Shown one piece after another: positions 34,125-43,795 of a DNA stretch of 64,000 nt. Location of the stretch: NCBI GenBank assembly GCA_014841595.1, contig JACYUE010000002.1, positions 186,001-250,000 on the forward strand, given 5' to 3'. The first letter of the stretch is position 1. Each line of letters begins with the position of its first letter. The notes beneath the pieces were generated by a model. That model ran no database searches, had not been told where the DNA came from, and saw only the letters and a program-made list of their open reading frames with translations. Both the position numbers and the translations under genes were made by a program. Source of the stretch: Oxalobacteraceae sp. CFBP 8761. GTDB lineage: Bacteria > Pseudomonadota > Gammaproteobacteria > Burkholderiales > Burkholderiaceae_D.

Positions 34125-34981
34125 CACCATCCCCGATCCAGATGTGCGGCGTGGCCAAGCATTTCGGCAGCAAGGCCATTCTCGATAACCTCGACTGGGA
34201 AGTACGGCCCGGCCAGGTGGTCGGCCTGCTCGGGCGCAATGGCGCCGGCAAGTCGACGTTGATGGAATGCCTGCTGGGCCTGCGCGAGACCGATGGCGGC
34301 AGCGTCCTGCTGTTCGGCGAACCGCTGCATGCGTTGACGGACGCGACGCGCGCCCGTATCGGCTACGTGCCGCAGAAATCGGATCTGTTCGAGTGGATGA
34401 CGGCGCTGCAGATGCTGGATTACTTCAAGGCCATGTACCCGCGCTGGAACGACGCGAAGGTCGCGTCGCTGCTCGAACGCTGGGGCTTCGATGGCCTCAT
34501 GCGCAACAAGCCGATTCGCAGGCTCTCGGGCGGCGAGCAGCAGCGCCTGTCGATCATCCGCGCACTGGCGCATGATCCCGACCTACTGGTGCTCGACGAG
34601 CCCGCATCGGCGCTCGACCCGGCGGGCCGGCGCAGCTTCTTGTCCGAACTGGTCGATGGCGTGATCGAGCAGGGCACCACGGTAGTGTTCTCGACCCATA
34701 TCCTGACCGATCTCGAGCGGGTGGCGCCCGATGTGGCGTTTCTCAAGAATGGTCGCATCGCGCTGCAGGGCGAACTCGACACCCTGCTCGATGGCGCACG
34801 CCGTGTGATCGGCCCGGCCAGCATGCTGGGCGCTGCCTTGCCGGGCGAGCTGCGCCGCAGCCAGGCGGGCGACGGGTCCGTCTGCGTCATCGTGCAGGGT
34901 GGGGCGCCGCTGGCCGACACGCCAGGCGTGCGCGTCGAGCCGCTCGGTCTGGAAGACCTGTTCATCGAGGTCACGCGGTGA
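34121..34981 (+). CDS. ABC transporter ATP-binding protein
   Basis: 286 residues. Walker A is GLLGRNGAGKST, the Q-loop is YVPQKSDLFEWM, the signature is RLSGGEQQRLSIIRAL and Walker B is LLVLDEPASALDP, with the switch His in FSTHI. It resembles the YtrB/CcmA-like ATPases found downstream of YtrA-type regulators. The start is GTG, overlapping gntR by four bases; the stop overlaps the next gene's GTG by four bases. All three genes are therefore translationally coupled. Confidence 0.95.
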   Translation: MTPSPIQMCGVAKHFGSKAILDNLDWEVRPGQVVGLLGRNGAGKSTLMECLLGLRETDGGSVLLFGEPLHALTDATRARIGYVPQKSDLFEWMTALQMLDYFKAMYPRWNDAKVASLLERWGFDGLMRNKPIRRLSGGEQQRLSIIRALAHDPDLLVLDEPASALDPAGRRSFLSELVDGVIEQGTTVVFSTHILTDLERVAPDVAFLKNGRIALQGELDTLLDGARRVIGPASMLGAALPGELRRSQAGDGSVCVIVQGGAPLADTPGVRVEPLGLEDLFIEVTR

Positions 34982-36372
34982 GCGCGCGTCTGCGACAGTA
35001 CCGCATGCTGTGGCAAGCCGCGCATGCGCACATCCATCCCCGTGCGCAAACGGTTTTATGGTCAGCCATCGTCATCCTGACCGTGGCCGTGGCGGCGCTC
35101 ATGGGGACGGTGTATGGCGTACTGGCCGGGCTCGGCTGGGCCTTGTGCACCCCGGCGGGTCTGCTGCTGTTTGACTGGACCTTGGCCTTTGTTCCAGGCG
35201 CGCTCGGCGTGAACACGCCCGCCAATGCCCAGCTGGTGCCGGCCATGCGTGCTCGTCTGGTCGAACTGGTGCTACTGGTCTGGTTGGCCGCAGTCGGCCT
35301 GCTGGCCGCAGGGCTGCAGTTGATCCCGGAGGCGCCGTACCTGCTGCTGCCATTTGCCATGGCCGGCACACTGGGCGCGGTGATGCTGGTTGCCGGTATC
35401 GGCGCTGGTGTGGTCCTGGTGCTGCCATTCTTCTTTTCATTCCTGAGCGACGAATGGCAGGGATGGCTGCACGACGCTGCCTTGCAACCCGGCGTCGTGC
35501 CACTGCTGGTAGCGGCCATGATCCTGCTCGCCGCCCGGGTGGTGTGGGCCCTGTTTCCTCGTGGCGGCGAGCGCCATTGGGCCATGCGCGAGCATCTGGC
35601 CCTCTTGTCAGGCGGCAATGGCAGCAGCGCCTTGTGGGAGGGCACGCGCCGGTACTCGGTGCGCCGTTTCCTTGAGCAACATGGGACAGGGCTGCGTACG
35701 CCGGGTGCGCTGGTGCTGCGTGCACTTGGCCCGAACCTGTTCTACCTGATGGCGTCGACAACCCTGGGTGTGGCATTCGCCTTCGCTGCCATCACCTGGC
35801 ATTTGCGCGGCACGCCAATCGCTCACGAGACTGTGCCCACGATGCTGATGATCGGCGGCGCCATGCTGTGCTTTCTGTTTCCTGCTGCTGCCGTGCCATT
35901 TTTGCTGGCGCGCACCCGCGGTGAGCAGGCACTGGTACGGCTGGCGCCGGTGTCGCCCATCGATCCGGCCCGCTTCAACGCGCTGCTGGCCCGGGCCATG
36001 CTGCGTCAGGGTCTGGCGATCTGGGCCTGGTGCTCGGCGGTTTCCCTGTTGCTGGCCCTTGCCAGCGGCGCGGGCGGGATCGAACTGGTGTGGCAGGCGT
36101 GCCTGTGCTGCGTTACCTTGCCGGCACTGGCACTCATGCTGCGCGATCATGCGCGTGCGCCGCGCTGGGGGATGGTGTTCTACGGACTGGCAGCGTTGGG
36201 GCTCAGTTTTATCAGCCCGATCGTGGCCGTATTCGGCGCCAGGTGGCTGGGTTGGCCAGTCTGGTCCATCGCAACGCCCATTGCGCTTGTCCTGACCGCC
36301 ATGCTCGTACAGCGGCGCTGGGAGCGGATGTGTGGCGCATCGATGGCATTTCCGGTCGGTCGCCTCGACTGA
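34978..36372 (+). CDS. ABC transporter permease-like membrane protein
   Basis: 464 residues with roughly ten to twelve hydrophobic helices in two halves (about 25-190 and 240-460) and a hydrophilic loop near 205-235. I do not recognise a named permease family, but coupling to the ATPase at 34121 makes it the membrane component. The start is GTG overlapping the ATPase stop. The substrate is unknown; YtrA-regulated systems often respond to cell-wall-active compounds. Confidence 0.75.
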   Translation: MSARLRQYRMLWQAAHAHIHPRAQTVLWSAIVILTVAVAALMGTVYGVLAGLGWALCTPAGLLLFDWTLAFVPGALGVNTPANAQLVPAMRARLVELVLLVWLAAVGLLAAGLQLIPEAPYLLLPFAMAGTLGAVMLVAGIGAGVVLVLPFFFSFLSDEWQGWLHDAALQPGVVPLLVAAMILLAARVVWALFPRGGERHWAMREHLALLSGGNGSSALWEGTRRYSVRRFLEQHGTGLRTPGALVLRALGPNLFYLMASTTLGVAFAFAAITWHLRGTPIAHETVPTMLMIGGAMLCFLFPAAAVPFLLARTRGEQALVRLAPVSPIDPARFNALLARAMLRQGLAIWAWCSAVSLLLALASGAGGIELVWQACLCCVTLPALALMLRDHARAPRWGMVFYGLAALGLSFISPIVAVFGARWLGWPVWSIATPIALVLTAMLVQRRWERMCGASMAFPVGRLD

Positions 36373-36580
36373 CAATCGGGCATGCAGCGATTCGGCGTGG
36401 CCTTCTCGCCAAGCTTGCCAACAAGATTGATCAGCAGACCACCCTTTGTTGCCCAGTGACAACTGCTCATTGGTATATTGAACGCCAGACTCTATTTTTT
36501 GACGAGAAGTAGTCACTTCCGGGATATCGTCTTTCTGTTCCGGAATTTACTCCGCGCAAGAAAACTTACCCAGGGTCTCT

Positions 36581-38197
36581 ATGCTTTCCAAATTAACATT
36601 GCGCTTTCGACTGATCGCCACCTTGGCGGTCCTCGGCCTTCTCATTGCTGCTATTGGTGTGCTTGGCATCTACGGCATGCGTTCGAATCATGCTGCGCTC
36701 GAACAGGTGTACAGCAATCAGCTCGCTTCGAGCATCGCGATCAACAATTCCAAGAATTTCCTGAACCGCGCCCGCTTCGGCCTGGACCGAGGCGTGTTCC
36801 ATCCGGATGCGCCCGACGTCGCCAAGACGATCGCGCGCGCCAAAGGCTTCATTGACGACGCCAACAAATCGTGGCAAACCTATCTGAGCATGCCGCGCAA
36901 TGGTGAAGAGGCGGAACTGGCCAAGACGCTGGAAACCGAACGCACACGCTACATCAACGACGGCATGCTGGCACTGGCCACCGCCCTCGAGCAGGGTAAT
37001 AGCGAGCGCATTGAAGCGCTGTCGATGAAAGAGATGACGGCGCTGTACGGTGTCTTCGACAAGGCGTCGGTGGCGCTGGATGACTACCAGCTGACCACCG
37101 CCCGTCATGGCTTCGAGGCCAGCCTGGCGCTGTTTACCACGTTGATGTGGGCGGCGGGCCTGAGCGTGGTCTTCGGCCTCGTGCTGGCGGTCGTGTCGTC
37201 GGTGCTGCTGCTGCGCGCAATCATGCGCCCGCTCGAACAGGCGATCAGCCACTTTGATGCGATGGCCCACGGGGATTTGTCGACGACGGTCGTCATCGAT
37301 CGCCAGGATGAAATGGGCGCGCTGCTCAGAGGCCTGGCGACGATGCAGGAGCAGTTGTCCGGCACCGTGCGCAGCGTGCGTGACAGCAGCATGTCGATCG
37401 CCACCGCCAGCGCTGAAATCGCAGCAGGCAATATGAACCTGTCAGGCCGCACCGAGCAGCAGGCCAGCAGCCTGGAAGAAACCGCATCCTCGCTCGAAGA
37501 ACTGACCAGTACCGTGCAGCACAATGCCGACAACGTCCGCCAGGCCAATAATGTGGCGCGCTCGGCGTCCGAAGTGGCGATCCGTGGCGGCAAGCTGGTG
37601 GGGGACGTGGTCGAGACCATGAGCGCCATTAACGCGTCTTCGAAGCGCATTGTCGACATCATTTCCGTCATTGACGGCATTGCATTCCAGACCAATATCC
37701 TGGCGCTCAATGCGGCCGTCGAAGCAGCGCGCGCCGGCGAGCAGGGCCGCGGCTTTGCGGTCGTGGCCAGCGAAGTGCGCAATCTGGCGCAGCGTTCGGC
37801 GGCGGCAGCGAAAGAAATCAAGGAACTGATTGGCACGTCGGTGACCAATGTCGAGGCGGGTACGGTCCTGGTCGACAGCACCGGCACCACGATGAACGAG
37901 ATCGTCGCGAGCGTGAAGCGGGTCTCGGACATCATGGCCGAGATTCTGGCTGCCGGCGAAGAGCAGACGTCGGGCATCGGCCAGATCAATGAAGCAGTCA
38001 GCCTGATGGACCAGGCGACCCAGCAGAACGCGGCCCTGGTCGAAGAAGCAGCGGCCGCCACCGGTGCGTTGCAAGAGCAGGCCCAGGCGCTGCAGCAGAT
38101 GGTGAGCGTGTTCAAGGTCGACGCGCAGCCAGCCGGGCAACCGCACGGGCGCGCGCTCGGGAGCAAGGCGCAGCAGCGCATCGCCATCGCAGCCTAG
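36581..38197 (+). CDS. Methyl-accepting chemotaxis protein
   Basis: 538 residues. Membrane helix 1 at about 10-32, a four-helix-bundle periplasmic ligand domain (about 33-185), helix 2 at about 188-212, HAMP (213-267), and a cytoplasmic signalling hairpin with the invariant tip IDGIAFQTNILALNAAVEAARAGEQGRGFAVVASEVR, shown here across two helices. The C-terminus lacks an NWETF-type CheR/CheB tether. The ligand is not evident. The 208 bp upstream contains no convincing sigma-28 promoter; a TATATT at 36474 with a weak TTGCCC upstream is possible. Confidence 0.95.
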   Translation: MLSKLTLRFRLIATLAVLGLLIAAIGVLGIYGMRSNHAALEQVYSNQLASSIAINNSKNFLNRARFGLDRGVFHPDAPDVAKTIARAKGFIDDANKSWQTYLSMPRNGEEAELAKTLETERTRYINDGMLALATALEQGNSERIEALSMKEMTALYGVFDKASVALDDYQLTTARHGFEASLALFTTLMWAAGLSVVFGLVLAVVSSVLLLRAIMRPLEQAISHFDAMAHGDLSTTVVIDRQDEMGALLRGLATMQEQLSGTVRSVRDSSMSIATASAEIAAGNMNLSGRTEQQASSLEETASSLEELTSTVQHNADNVRQANNVARSASEVAIRGGKLVGDVVETMSAINASSKRIVDIISVIDGIAFQTNILALNAAVEAARAGEQGRGFAVVASEVRNLAQRSAAAAKEIKELIGTSVTNVEAGTVLVDSTGTTMNEIVASVKRVSDIMAEILAAGEEQTSGIGQINEAVSLMDQATQQNAALVEEAAAATGALQEQAQALQQMVSVFKVDAQPAGQPHGRALGSKAQQRIAIAA

Positions 38198-38291
38198 CGC
38201 AAGCGGGCGCACGGCCCATGCCATAATGCCGGGATCATGAGCGTGCGCACCCCATTCCCGCTGACAGCCGGCCCCGCAGCCTGTCGATCCC

Positions 38292-41138
38292 ATGCGTGAT
38301 CCAAAAGCCTTTCCCATCGACGGCGGGGCGCTCGGCGCCGCGATTCGCGAGCATGACTGGGCCGCCACCCCGCTGGGGCCCATCGCCGGCTGGCCGGCAA
38401 CGCTGCGCACTGGCGTGAGCATCGTGCTCGGTTCGGCGTTCCCCAGTTTTCTGGTCTGGGGCGCCGGGCAAACCCTTCTGTACAACGATTCCTACGCCGA
38501 GATCCTGTGCGACAAGCACCCGCGCGCACTGGGCGGCAGCTTCCAGGCCGCCTGGCCCGAAATCTGGGACGTGCTCGCGCCGCTGGTCGACCGCACGCTT
38601 GTGGGTGGCGAGTCGTACAAGATGCACGACCTGCCGCTCGTCATGCAGCGCAAGGGCTATGCCGAGCACACCTGGTTCACGTTTTCGTACGGCCCGGTAC
38701 GCGGCGACGATGGCGAGATTCTCGGCCTGTTATGCACCTGCATCGAAACCACCGACACCATTCTCACGCGGCGCCGCCAGGTGGCCGATGAGGCCGTGCT
38801 GCGCGAGCACGAAAGCAATTCGCGCATCGATGCCGAGCGGGTGCAGCTGGCGCTGTCCGCCGGCGCCATCATCGGTACCTGGTTCTGGGATTTGCCGACC
38901 GACCGGTTCACGGTCGACGAGGCGTTCGCGCGCGCCTTCGGCCTCGACCCGGCGCTCGGGCGCGTCGGCCTGAGCCTGGCCCAGATCGTTGCCACGGTCC
39001 ACCCCGACGACCAGGCCGGCCTGGCGCAGGCGATCAACACGGTCATCGCGCGCGGCGGCCACTACGCCCACCAGTACCGCGTCAAGCGCACCGACGGGCG
39101 CTACTACTGGATCGAGGCCAACGGCCGGGTCGACCTGGCACCGGACGGCACCGGGCTGCTGTTCCCGGGTGTGCTGATCGACGTCGAGGGCCGGCGCGCG
39201 GTCGAGGCCGAACGCGACCAGGCAATCCTGAAGCTGCGCGCCCTCAACGAGCAGCTCGAGCAGAAAGTCATTGCGCAGGCGCTGGCGCGTGGCCGCACCT
39301 GGCAGGTCAGCCCCGATATCCTGGGCGTGCTCAATGCCGACGGCGTTGTCGAGACGTCGAACCCTGCCTGGCAAACCACGCTGGGCTGGACCGAGGAGGA
39401 AATCGCCAGCACGTACTTCATGGAGTTCGTCCATCCGGACGACCGGGCGCTGACCCATGCCGTGTGGCGTGATGCACTCGAGCGCAACATTCCGGCGCTG
39501 CGATTCGAAAACCGCCACCGCCACAAGGCCGGTGGCTGGCGCTGGCTATCGTGGGTGGCGGTCCCGGACGACGGCAAGGTGTATTGCTCGGCGCGTGACG
39601 TGACCCTTGAAAAAGAAGCCCAGGCCGAGCGCGACCGCATGTGGGACACGTCGCCCGACCTGTTGCTTACCATTGATGCCAATGGCGTGTTCCGGCGTGT
39701 CAATCCGGCGTGGACCCATTTGCTCGGTTACACGCCCGACGAGCTCGTGGGCCATCACGCCACCGAATTCGTCGTGGCCGAGGACCACGCCCCGACAGTC
39801 GATGCCAACATCGCCGCGGCCGAAGGCGGGCAGCCGCGCCTGGTCAACCGCTATCGCCATAAGGATGGCTCGATACGCTGGATTTCGTGGGTCGCCGCGC
39901 CGGCGGGCAGCGTGACGTATGCGACCGGCCGCGACATCACGGTCGAACGCGAGCGCCAGGCCGAGCTCGAGCGCGCTCAGGAGCAGTTACGCCACTCGCA
40001 GAAAATGGAAGCGGTCGGCCAGCTCACCGGCGGCCTGGCGCATGACTTCAACAATCTTCTGGCGGGCATCGCGGGCAGCCTGGACCTGGTCAAGATCCGC
40101 ATCGCGCAAGACCGCGTGGGCGATGTCGACCGCTACCTCGGCGTGGCGCAGGGCGCGACCCGGCGCGCCGCAGCGCTGACCCATCGCCTGCTGGCATTCT
40201 CGCGCCGCCAGACGCTCGCGCCCACGGCCATCTGCGTCAACGCCATGATCGATGGCATGCTCGACATGATCCGGCGCACGGTCGGCCCCGGCGTGCAGGT
40301 GGAGCCGCGCGCCGAGCGCGCGCTGTGGGCGGCGCTGGTGGACCAGTCGCAGCTTGAAAATGCGTTGCTGAACCTGTGCATCAACGCGCGCGACGCCATG
40401 CCGGCCGGCGGCACCATCACCATCGAAACAGCGAATCGCCAGATCGACCCCATTGCCGCCCGCGCGCTCGAACTGCCGCCTGGCGACTACCTGACGCTGT
40501 CGGTGTCCGACGCCGGCACCGGCATGGCGCCGGACGTGGTGGCCAAGGCGTTCGACCCGTTCTTCACGACCAAACCGATCGGGCAGGGCACGGGGTTGGG
40601 CCTGTCGATGATCTACGGCTTCGCCAAGCAGTCAGGCGGCCAGGTGCACATCGATTCGGCGGTAGGGCGGGGCACCACGGTAGGCATCTACCTGCCGCGC
40701 CACCGTGGCCAGGCCGAGGGCGTCGATGCCGCGCCACCCGTGGCGCTGGCGTCGCCGGACGGGCGTGGCGAGACGATCCTGGTGGTCGACGACGAGCCGA
40801 GCGTGCGCATGCTGGTGGTCGATCTGCTAGAAGACCTGGGATACCACGTGCTGGATGCCGAGGATGGCGCCAGTGGCCTGGCCCTGCTGCAATCGGCCGC
40901 GCGCATCGATCTCCTGATCACCGATGTCGGCTTGCCCGGCATGATGAACGGGCGGCAGATGGCCGACGCCGCGCGCGTGGCGCGGCCTGAACTGAAAGTG
41001 CTGTTCATCACCGGCTACGCCGAAACCGCCCTGCTCGACAACGGGCAACTGGGGCCCGACATGGCGATCCTGACCAAACCGTTTTCAATCGACACAATGG
41101 CGCAGCGGGTGCGTGACATGGTGGCAAGACACGGGTGA
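38292..41138 (+). CDS. Multi-PAS hybrid histidine kinase
   Basis: 948 residues, soluble. The N-terminus ([37 protein letters not shown]) is the PAS/GAF-like sensory module seen in many hybrid kinases, followed by three further PAS domains (about 190-320, 325-450 and 450-560). HisKA has H584 in [13 protein letters not shown], the HATPase has [10 protein letters not shown] and [18 protein letters not shown], and a C-terminal receiver carries D878 (LITDVGLPG) and Lys in LTKPFS. No transmembrane span, so it senses a cytoplasmic or diffusible signal. No cognate regulator is adjacent. A repeat cluster begins 30 bp after the stop. Confidence 0.93.
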   Translation: MRDPKAFPIDGGALGAAIREHDWAATPLGPIAGWPATLRTGVSIVLGSAFPSFLVWGAGQTLLYNDSYAEILCDKHPRALGGSFQAAWPEIWDVLAPLVDRTLVGGESYKMHDLPLVMQRKGYAEHTWFTFSYGPVRGDDGEILGLLCTCIETTDTILTRRRQVADEAVLREHESNSRIDAERVQLALSAGAIIGTWFWDLPTDRFTVDEAFARAFGLDPALGRVGLSLAQIVATVHPDDQAGLAQAINTVIARGGHYAHQYRVKRTDGRYYWIEANGRVDLAPDGTGLLFPGVLIDVEGRRAVEAERDQAILKLRALNEQLEQKVIAQALARGRTWQVSPDILGVLNADGVVETSNPAWQTTLGWTEEEIASTYFMEFVHPDDRALTHAVWRDALERNIPALRFENRHRHKAGGWRWLSWVAVPDDGKVYCSARDVTLEKEAQAERDRMWDTSPDLLLTIDANGVFRRVNPAWTHLLGYTPDELVGHHATEFVVAEDHAPTVDANIAAAEGGQPRLVNRYRHKDGSIRWISWVAAPAGSVTYATGRDITVERERQAELERAQEQLRHSQKMEAVGQLTGGLAHDFNNLLAGIAGSLDLVKIRIAQDRVGDVDRYLGVAQGATRRAAALTHRLLAFSRRQTLAPTAICVNAMIDGMLDMIRRTVGPGVQVEPRAERALWAALVDQSQLENALLNLCINARDAMPAGGTITIETANRQIDPIAARALELPPGDYLTLSVSDAGTGMAPDVVAKAFDPFFTTKPIGQGTGLGLSMIYGFAKQSGGQVHIDSAVGRGTTVGIYLPRHRGQAEGVDAAPPVALASPDGRGETILVVDDEPSVRMLVVDLLEDLGYHVLDAEDGASGLALLQSAARIDLLITDVGLPGMMNGRQMADAARVARPELKVLFITGYAETALLDNGQLGPDMAILTKPFSIDTMAQRVRDMVARHG

Positions 41139-41167
41139 TGGTCTTCACCACAGCCGGGGCCGAACAA

Positions 41168-41410
41168 CAGCCGGGGTCACAGCCGGGGTCAGGTCTGACA
41201 TTCGGACACGGCCTCTACATTCGCACAGCCAACACAGCCGGGGTCAGGTCTGACATTCGGACACGGCCTCTACATTAGTCCGCCACTTCCCTCGCGCCGC
41301 ATGTCACGGGTGCCTTCCGCACCATGGTTACTGCTGTGATCGTGTCCAAATGTCAGACCTGACCCCGGCTTTTGCTGATGTGATCGTATCCGAATGTCAG
41401 ACCTGACCCC
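41168..41410. repeat. Cluster of four interspersed-repeat arms
   Basis: Two direct copies of the arm (41185-41209 and 41240-41264, period 55 bp) face two inverted copies (41342-41366 and 41386-41410, period 44 bp) across 77 bp. The core is GGGGTCAGGTCTGACATTCG then GACAC. The copies at 41342 and 41386 each carry one change. A truncated start of the unit is at 41171-41179. The same arm forms the element at 655-803. The cluster lies between the hybrid kinase stop and the gamma-glutamyltransferase stop and could fold into a large hairpin acting on both convergent transcripts. Confidence 0.88.
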
Positions 41411-41420
41411 GGCTTTTGCC

Positions 41421-43187
41421 CTAGTGCCCTCGCTGCTGCACCAGCGCTGTGCCTGCGCCATGGCGCTTGCTTTCGCTGACTGCGGTCACGGTGCCATCGG
41501 CATTGAATACCAGCGCGTTGGCGGCGCCGATTTCTTCTGGGGGTGATTCCCAGCGCTGGCCGAAGCGCGCCAGCGCCGTGGCCTGCGCGCTGCCTCCAAA
41601 GCCTGGCTCGACCGATGTATCGGGCGCGTTGCGCTGGCTGATGCGCGGGGCATCCACCGCCTGGTGCATCGGCATGCCGAAGTCGACGTAGTTGACGATC
41701 GTTTGAAGGACGGTCGTGATGATCGTCGCGCCGCCCGGGCTGCCTACTGAAAACGCCGGCTTGCCATTTTTGAGCGCAATCGTTGGTGCCATGCTCGAAC
41801 GGGGGCGCTTGCCGGCTTCGGGCACGTTGGGGTGCGGGCCGGCGAAGTCGAAGTCGGTCATCTCGTTATTGAGCAGGAAGCCATAGCCTGGAACGACGAT
41901 GCCGCTGCCGCCCCACGATTCGATCGTGAACGTGTACGCAACCACGTTGCCTTCTTTGTCTGACACCGTCAGATGTGTCGTGTGCAGGCTTTCCGGCGGA
42001 GGGCGGATGCTGGCACGCACCGGTGGCAGCAGCGGCACGCTGGGATCGTTCTGGAATGCATACGGATTGCCGGCCGCCACCGTGCCTGGCGCAGCCTGTT
42101 GCAGCGAGATCAGCGCCCGGCGCGTGGCGGCGAAGTCCTTCGACAGGAAGCCCGCCAGCGGCGCATCGATGTATTCGGGATCGGCCAGATACGCGTTGCG
42201 GTCGGCGAACGCGAAGCGGCTCGCTTCGATATACAGGTGCTCGGCCTGCGCGCGCGGCAGGGCTTTCAGGTCGTAGCCTTCGAGGATGTTGAGGGCATGC
42301 GCGACCGTCGCGCCGCCACTGCTGGGCAGCGGCATGCCATACAGCTCGTAGCCCCGGTAGGTGCTGCGCAGGGCAGGGCGGATGCGGGCTTCGTAGTTGG
42401 CCAGGTCGGCCAGCGTCATCGTGCCGGCGCGGACCTGCACACCCTTGGTCACCGGCGGGCGGTTGACGGTGTCGACGATCGCGCGCGCCATCGGGCCTTC
42501 ATAGAATGCCTTGACGCCGCCCGAGGCGATGGCGCGGTAGGCCCGCGCCATATCGGGATTGCGCAGCAGTGTGCCGGTGGGGATAGCCTTGCCGTCGTGC
42601 AGGTACAGCGCGCTGGTCGGCGTGAACTGGCGAAACTTGGCCAGGTTCTGGTCGACCAGGCCATTGAACGTGGCGTTGACCCGGAAGCCCGTGTCGGCCA
42701 CCGCGATGGCCGGCGCCAGCACCTGCGCGAAGCGCATGCTGCCATAGCGTTCGAGCGCCTCGTGCCAGCCGCGCACCGTGCCCGGCACGCCCACTGCTGC
42801 GCCGCTGGCGACGGCCGTGTCGAAGTCGACCGGCTTGCCATCGCGCTCGAACAGCGTGGGGCCGGCCTTGGCTGGCGCCGTCTCGCGGTGGTCGATCGTG
42901 ATCACCCGTTTGTCCCTGGCCAGGTAGATGACCATGAAGCCGCCGCCGCCGATGCCGCAGCTGAACGGATCCGTCACGCCCAGCGTGGCCGCTGCGGCGA
43001 CGGCCGCATCGACTGCATTGCCGCCGTTGTTCAGGATGGTCAGCGCCGCTTGCGAGGCCTGTGCGCTGATGGTGGCAACGGCGCCACCGTACCCCGTCGC
43101 AACAGGCGCGCCGGTAGCGGGCACAATGACGATCGACAGGACCAGGCCGCAGGCCAGTGCGGCGGTGACCGGCGAGCGGGCCGGCAC
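41421..43187 (-). CDS. ggt: Gamma-glutamyltransferase
   Basis: 588 residues including a signal sequence (LACGLVLSIVIVPATGAPVA). It is an Ntn-hydrolase made as a precursor and self-cleaved before T403 (LHTTHLTVSDKEGN), which becomes the nucleophile. Substrate-binding SSMAPTI and GSPGG (FSVGSPGGATI) are present. It cleaves the gamma-glutamyl bond of glutathione in the periplasm. The start is a GTG at 43187, two bases after the stop of the lipoprotein gene; a much longer frame upstream is not family-like. The stop abuts the repeat cluster. Confidence 0.94.
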   Translation of the reverse strand: MPARSPVTAALACGLVLSIVIVPATGAPVATGYGGAVATISAQASQAALTILNNGGNAVDAAVAAAATLGVTDPFSCGIGGGGFMVIYLARDKRVITIDHRETAPAKAGPTLFERDGKPVDFDTAVASGAAVGVPGTVRGWHEALERYGSMRFAQVLAPAIAVADTGFRVNATFNGLVDQNLAKFRQFTPTSALYLHDGKAIPTGTLLRNPDMARAYRAIASGGVKAFYEGPMARAIVDTVNRPPVTKGVQVRAGTMTLADLANYEARIRPALRSTYRGYELYGMPLPSSGGATVAHALNILEGYDLKALPRAQAEHLYIEASRFAFADRNAYLADPEYIDAPLAGFLSKDFAATRRALISLQQAAPGTVAAGNPYAFQNDPSVPLLPPVRASIRPPPESLHTTHLTVSDKEGNVVAYTFTIESWGGSGIVVPGYGFLLNNEMTDFDFAGPHPNVPEAGKRPRSSMAPTIALKNGKPAFSVGSPGGATIITTVLQTIVNYVDFGMPMHQAVDAPRISQRNAPDTSVEPGFGGSAQATALARFGQRWESPPEEIGAANALVFNADGTVTAVSESKRHGAGTALVQQRGH

Positions 43188-43189
43188 GA

Positions 43190-43618
43190 TTACGTACCGT
43201 ACATATTGAGCACCACCGGATACGACGCCGGCTTTGCCTCGATCATGCCGCGCGCCGGCGGCTCGAACGACCGGTCGAGTTCGACACGCGCGCCGCGCAG
43301 CGCCGGCGATGTGAAGCCCGGTTTGCCCGGCACCAGCCAGAATGCCTGCGCCACGTTCTGGATGCGCAGCGTGAAGCGGTAGGCGACACGCCCGGCCACA
43401 ATGCAGCGGGCATTGTCCGGGCAACGCGTGTCGTCGGCGCCTTCGTAGGTCAGGCTCAGGCGCTGCTCGGGCGCCAGCAGCAGGCTCTGGCTCTCGCTGA
43501 GATTGTATTGCGCGTCCGGCAGGCGCTCGGGCGCGGCGCAGCCGGACAACAGGCCAGCGCCGAGGCAGACGGCAGCGGTGCAGAAGACGCGGGCCGGACG
43601 GAAGATCGAGGGGCGCAT
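43190..43618 (-). CDS. Putative lipoprotein of unknown function
   Basis: 142 residues from the ATG at 43618. The lipobox is LLSGC, so the mature protein starts at Cys near residue 27. The remainder is beta-rich with a Cys pair (DTRCPDNARCIVAG), ending in SYPVVLNMYGT. I do not recognise the family. Two bases separate it from ggt, so the two are translated together and it may serve the same envelope function. Confidence 0.7.
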   Translation of the reverse strand: MRPSIFRPARVFCTAAVCLGAGLLSGCAAPERLPDAQYNLSESQSLLLAPEQRLSLTYEGADDTRCPDNARCIVAGRVAYRFTLRIQNVAQAFWLVPGKPGFTSPALRGARVELDRSFEPPARGMIEAKPASYPVVLNMYGT

Positions 43619-43718
43619 GGTGTCATCCAGTGTTTGGCAGGGAAAACCCATGATAGCAAAAGCGCAAGCGCAGCGGCGCGGCATGATGCGCCCGGGCGTC
43701 ATGAACGCGGCGATTGTG

Positions 43719-43752
43719 AAGTCATAAACAGGTCATATTCGCAGGCTATTCT
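43719..43752 (+). promoter_or_regulatory. Pho box and -10 of pstS
   Basis: Two direct heptamers AAGTCAT (43719-43725) and AGGTCAT (43730-43736), spaced by AAAC, match the PhoB consensus CTGTCAT-N4-CTGTCAT at most positions. TATTCT at 43747-43752 lies ten bases downstream, the usual distance when the Pho box replaces the -35 element. It drives pstS at 43796. Confidence 0.8.
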
Positions 43753-43795
43753 TTGTCCCGTAGTGCAAAACATATCCCTCAACTAAGGAATAACA

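Noticed and set aside
36373..36580. A sigma-28 (FliA) promoter for the chemoreceptor gene
   Set aside because: Neither TAAAGTTT nor GCCGATAA-like sequence at 11-bp spacing is present.
41168..41410. A CRISPR array from repeated 25-bp units
   Set aside because: There are only two direct copies per orientation, the intervening sequences are near copies of each other, two units are inverted, and no cas gene is nearby.
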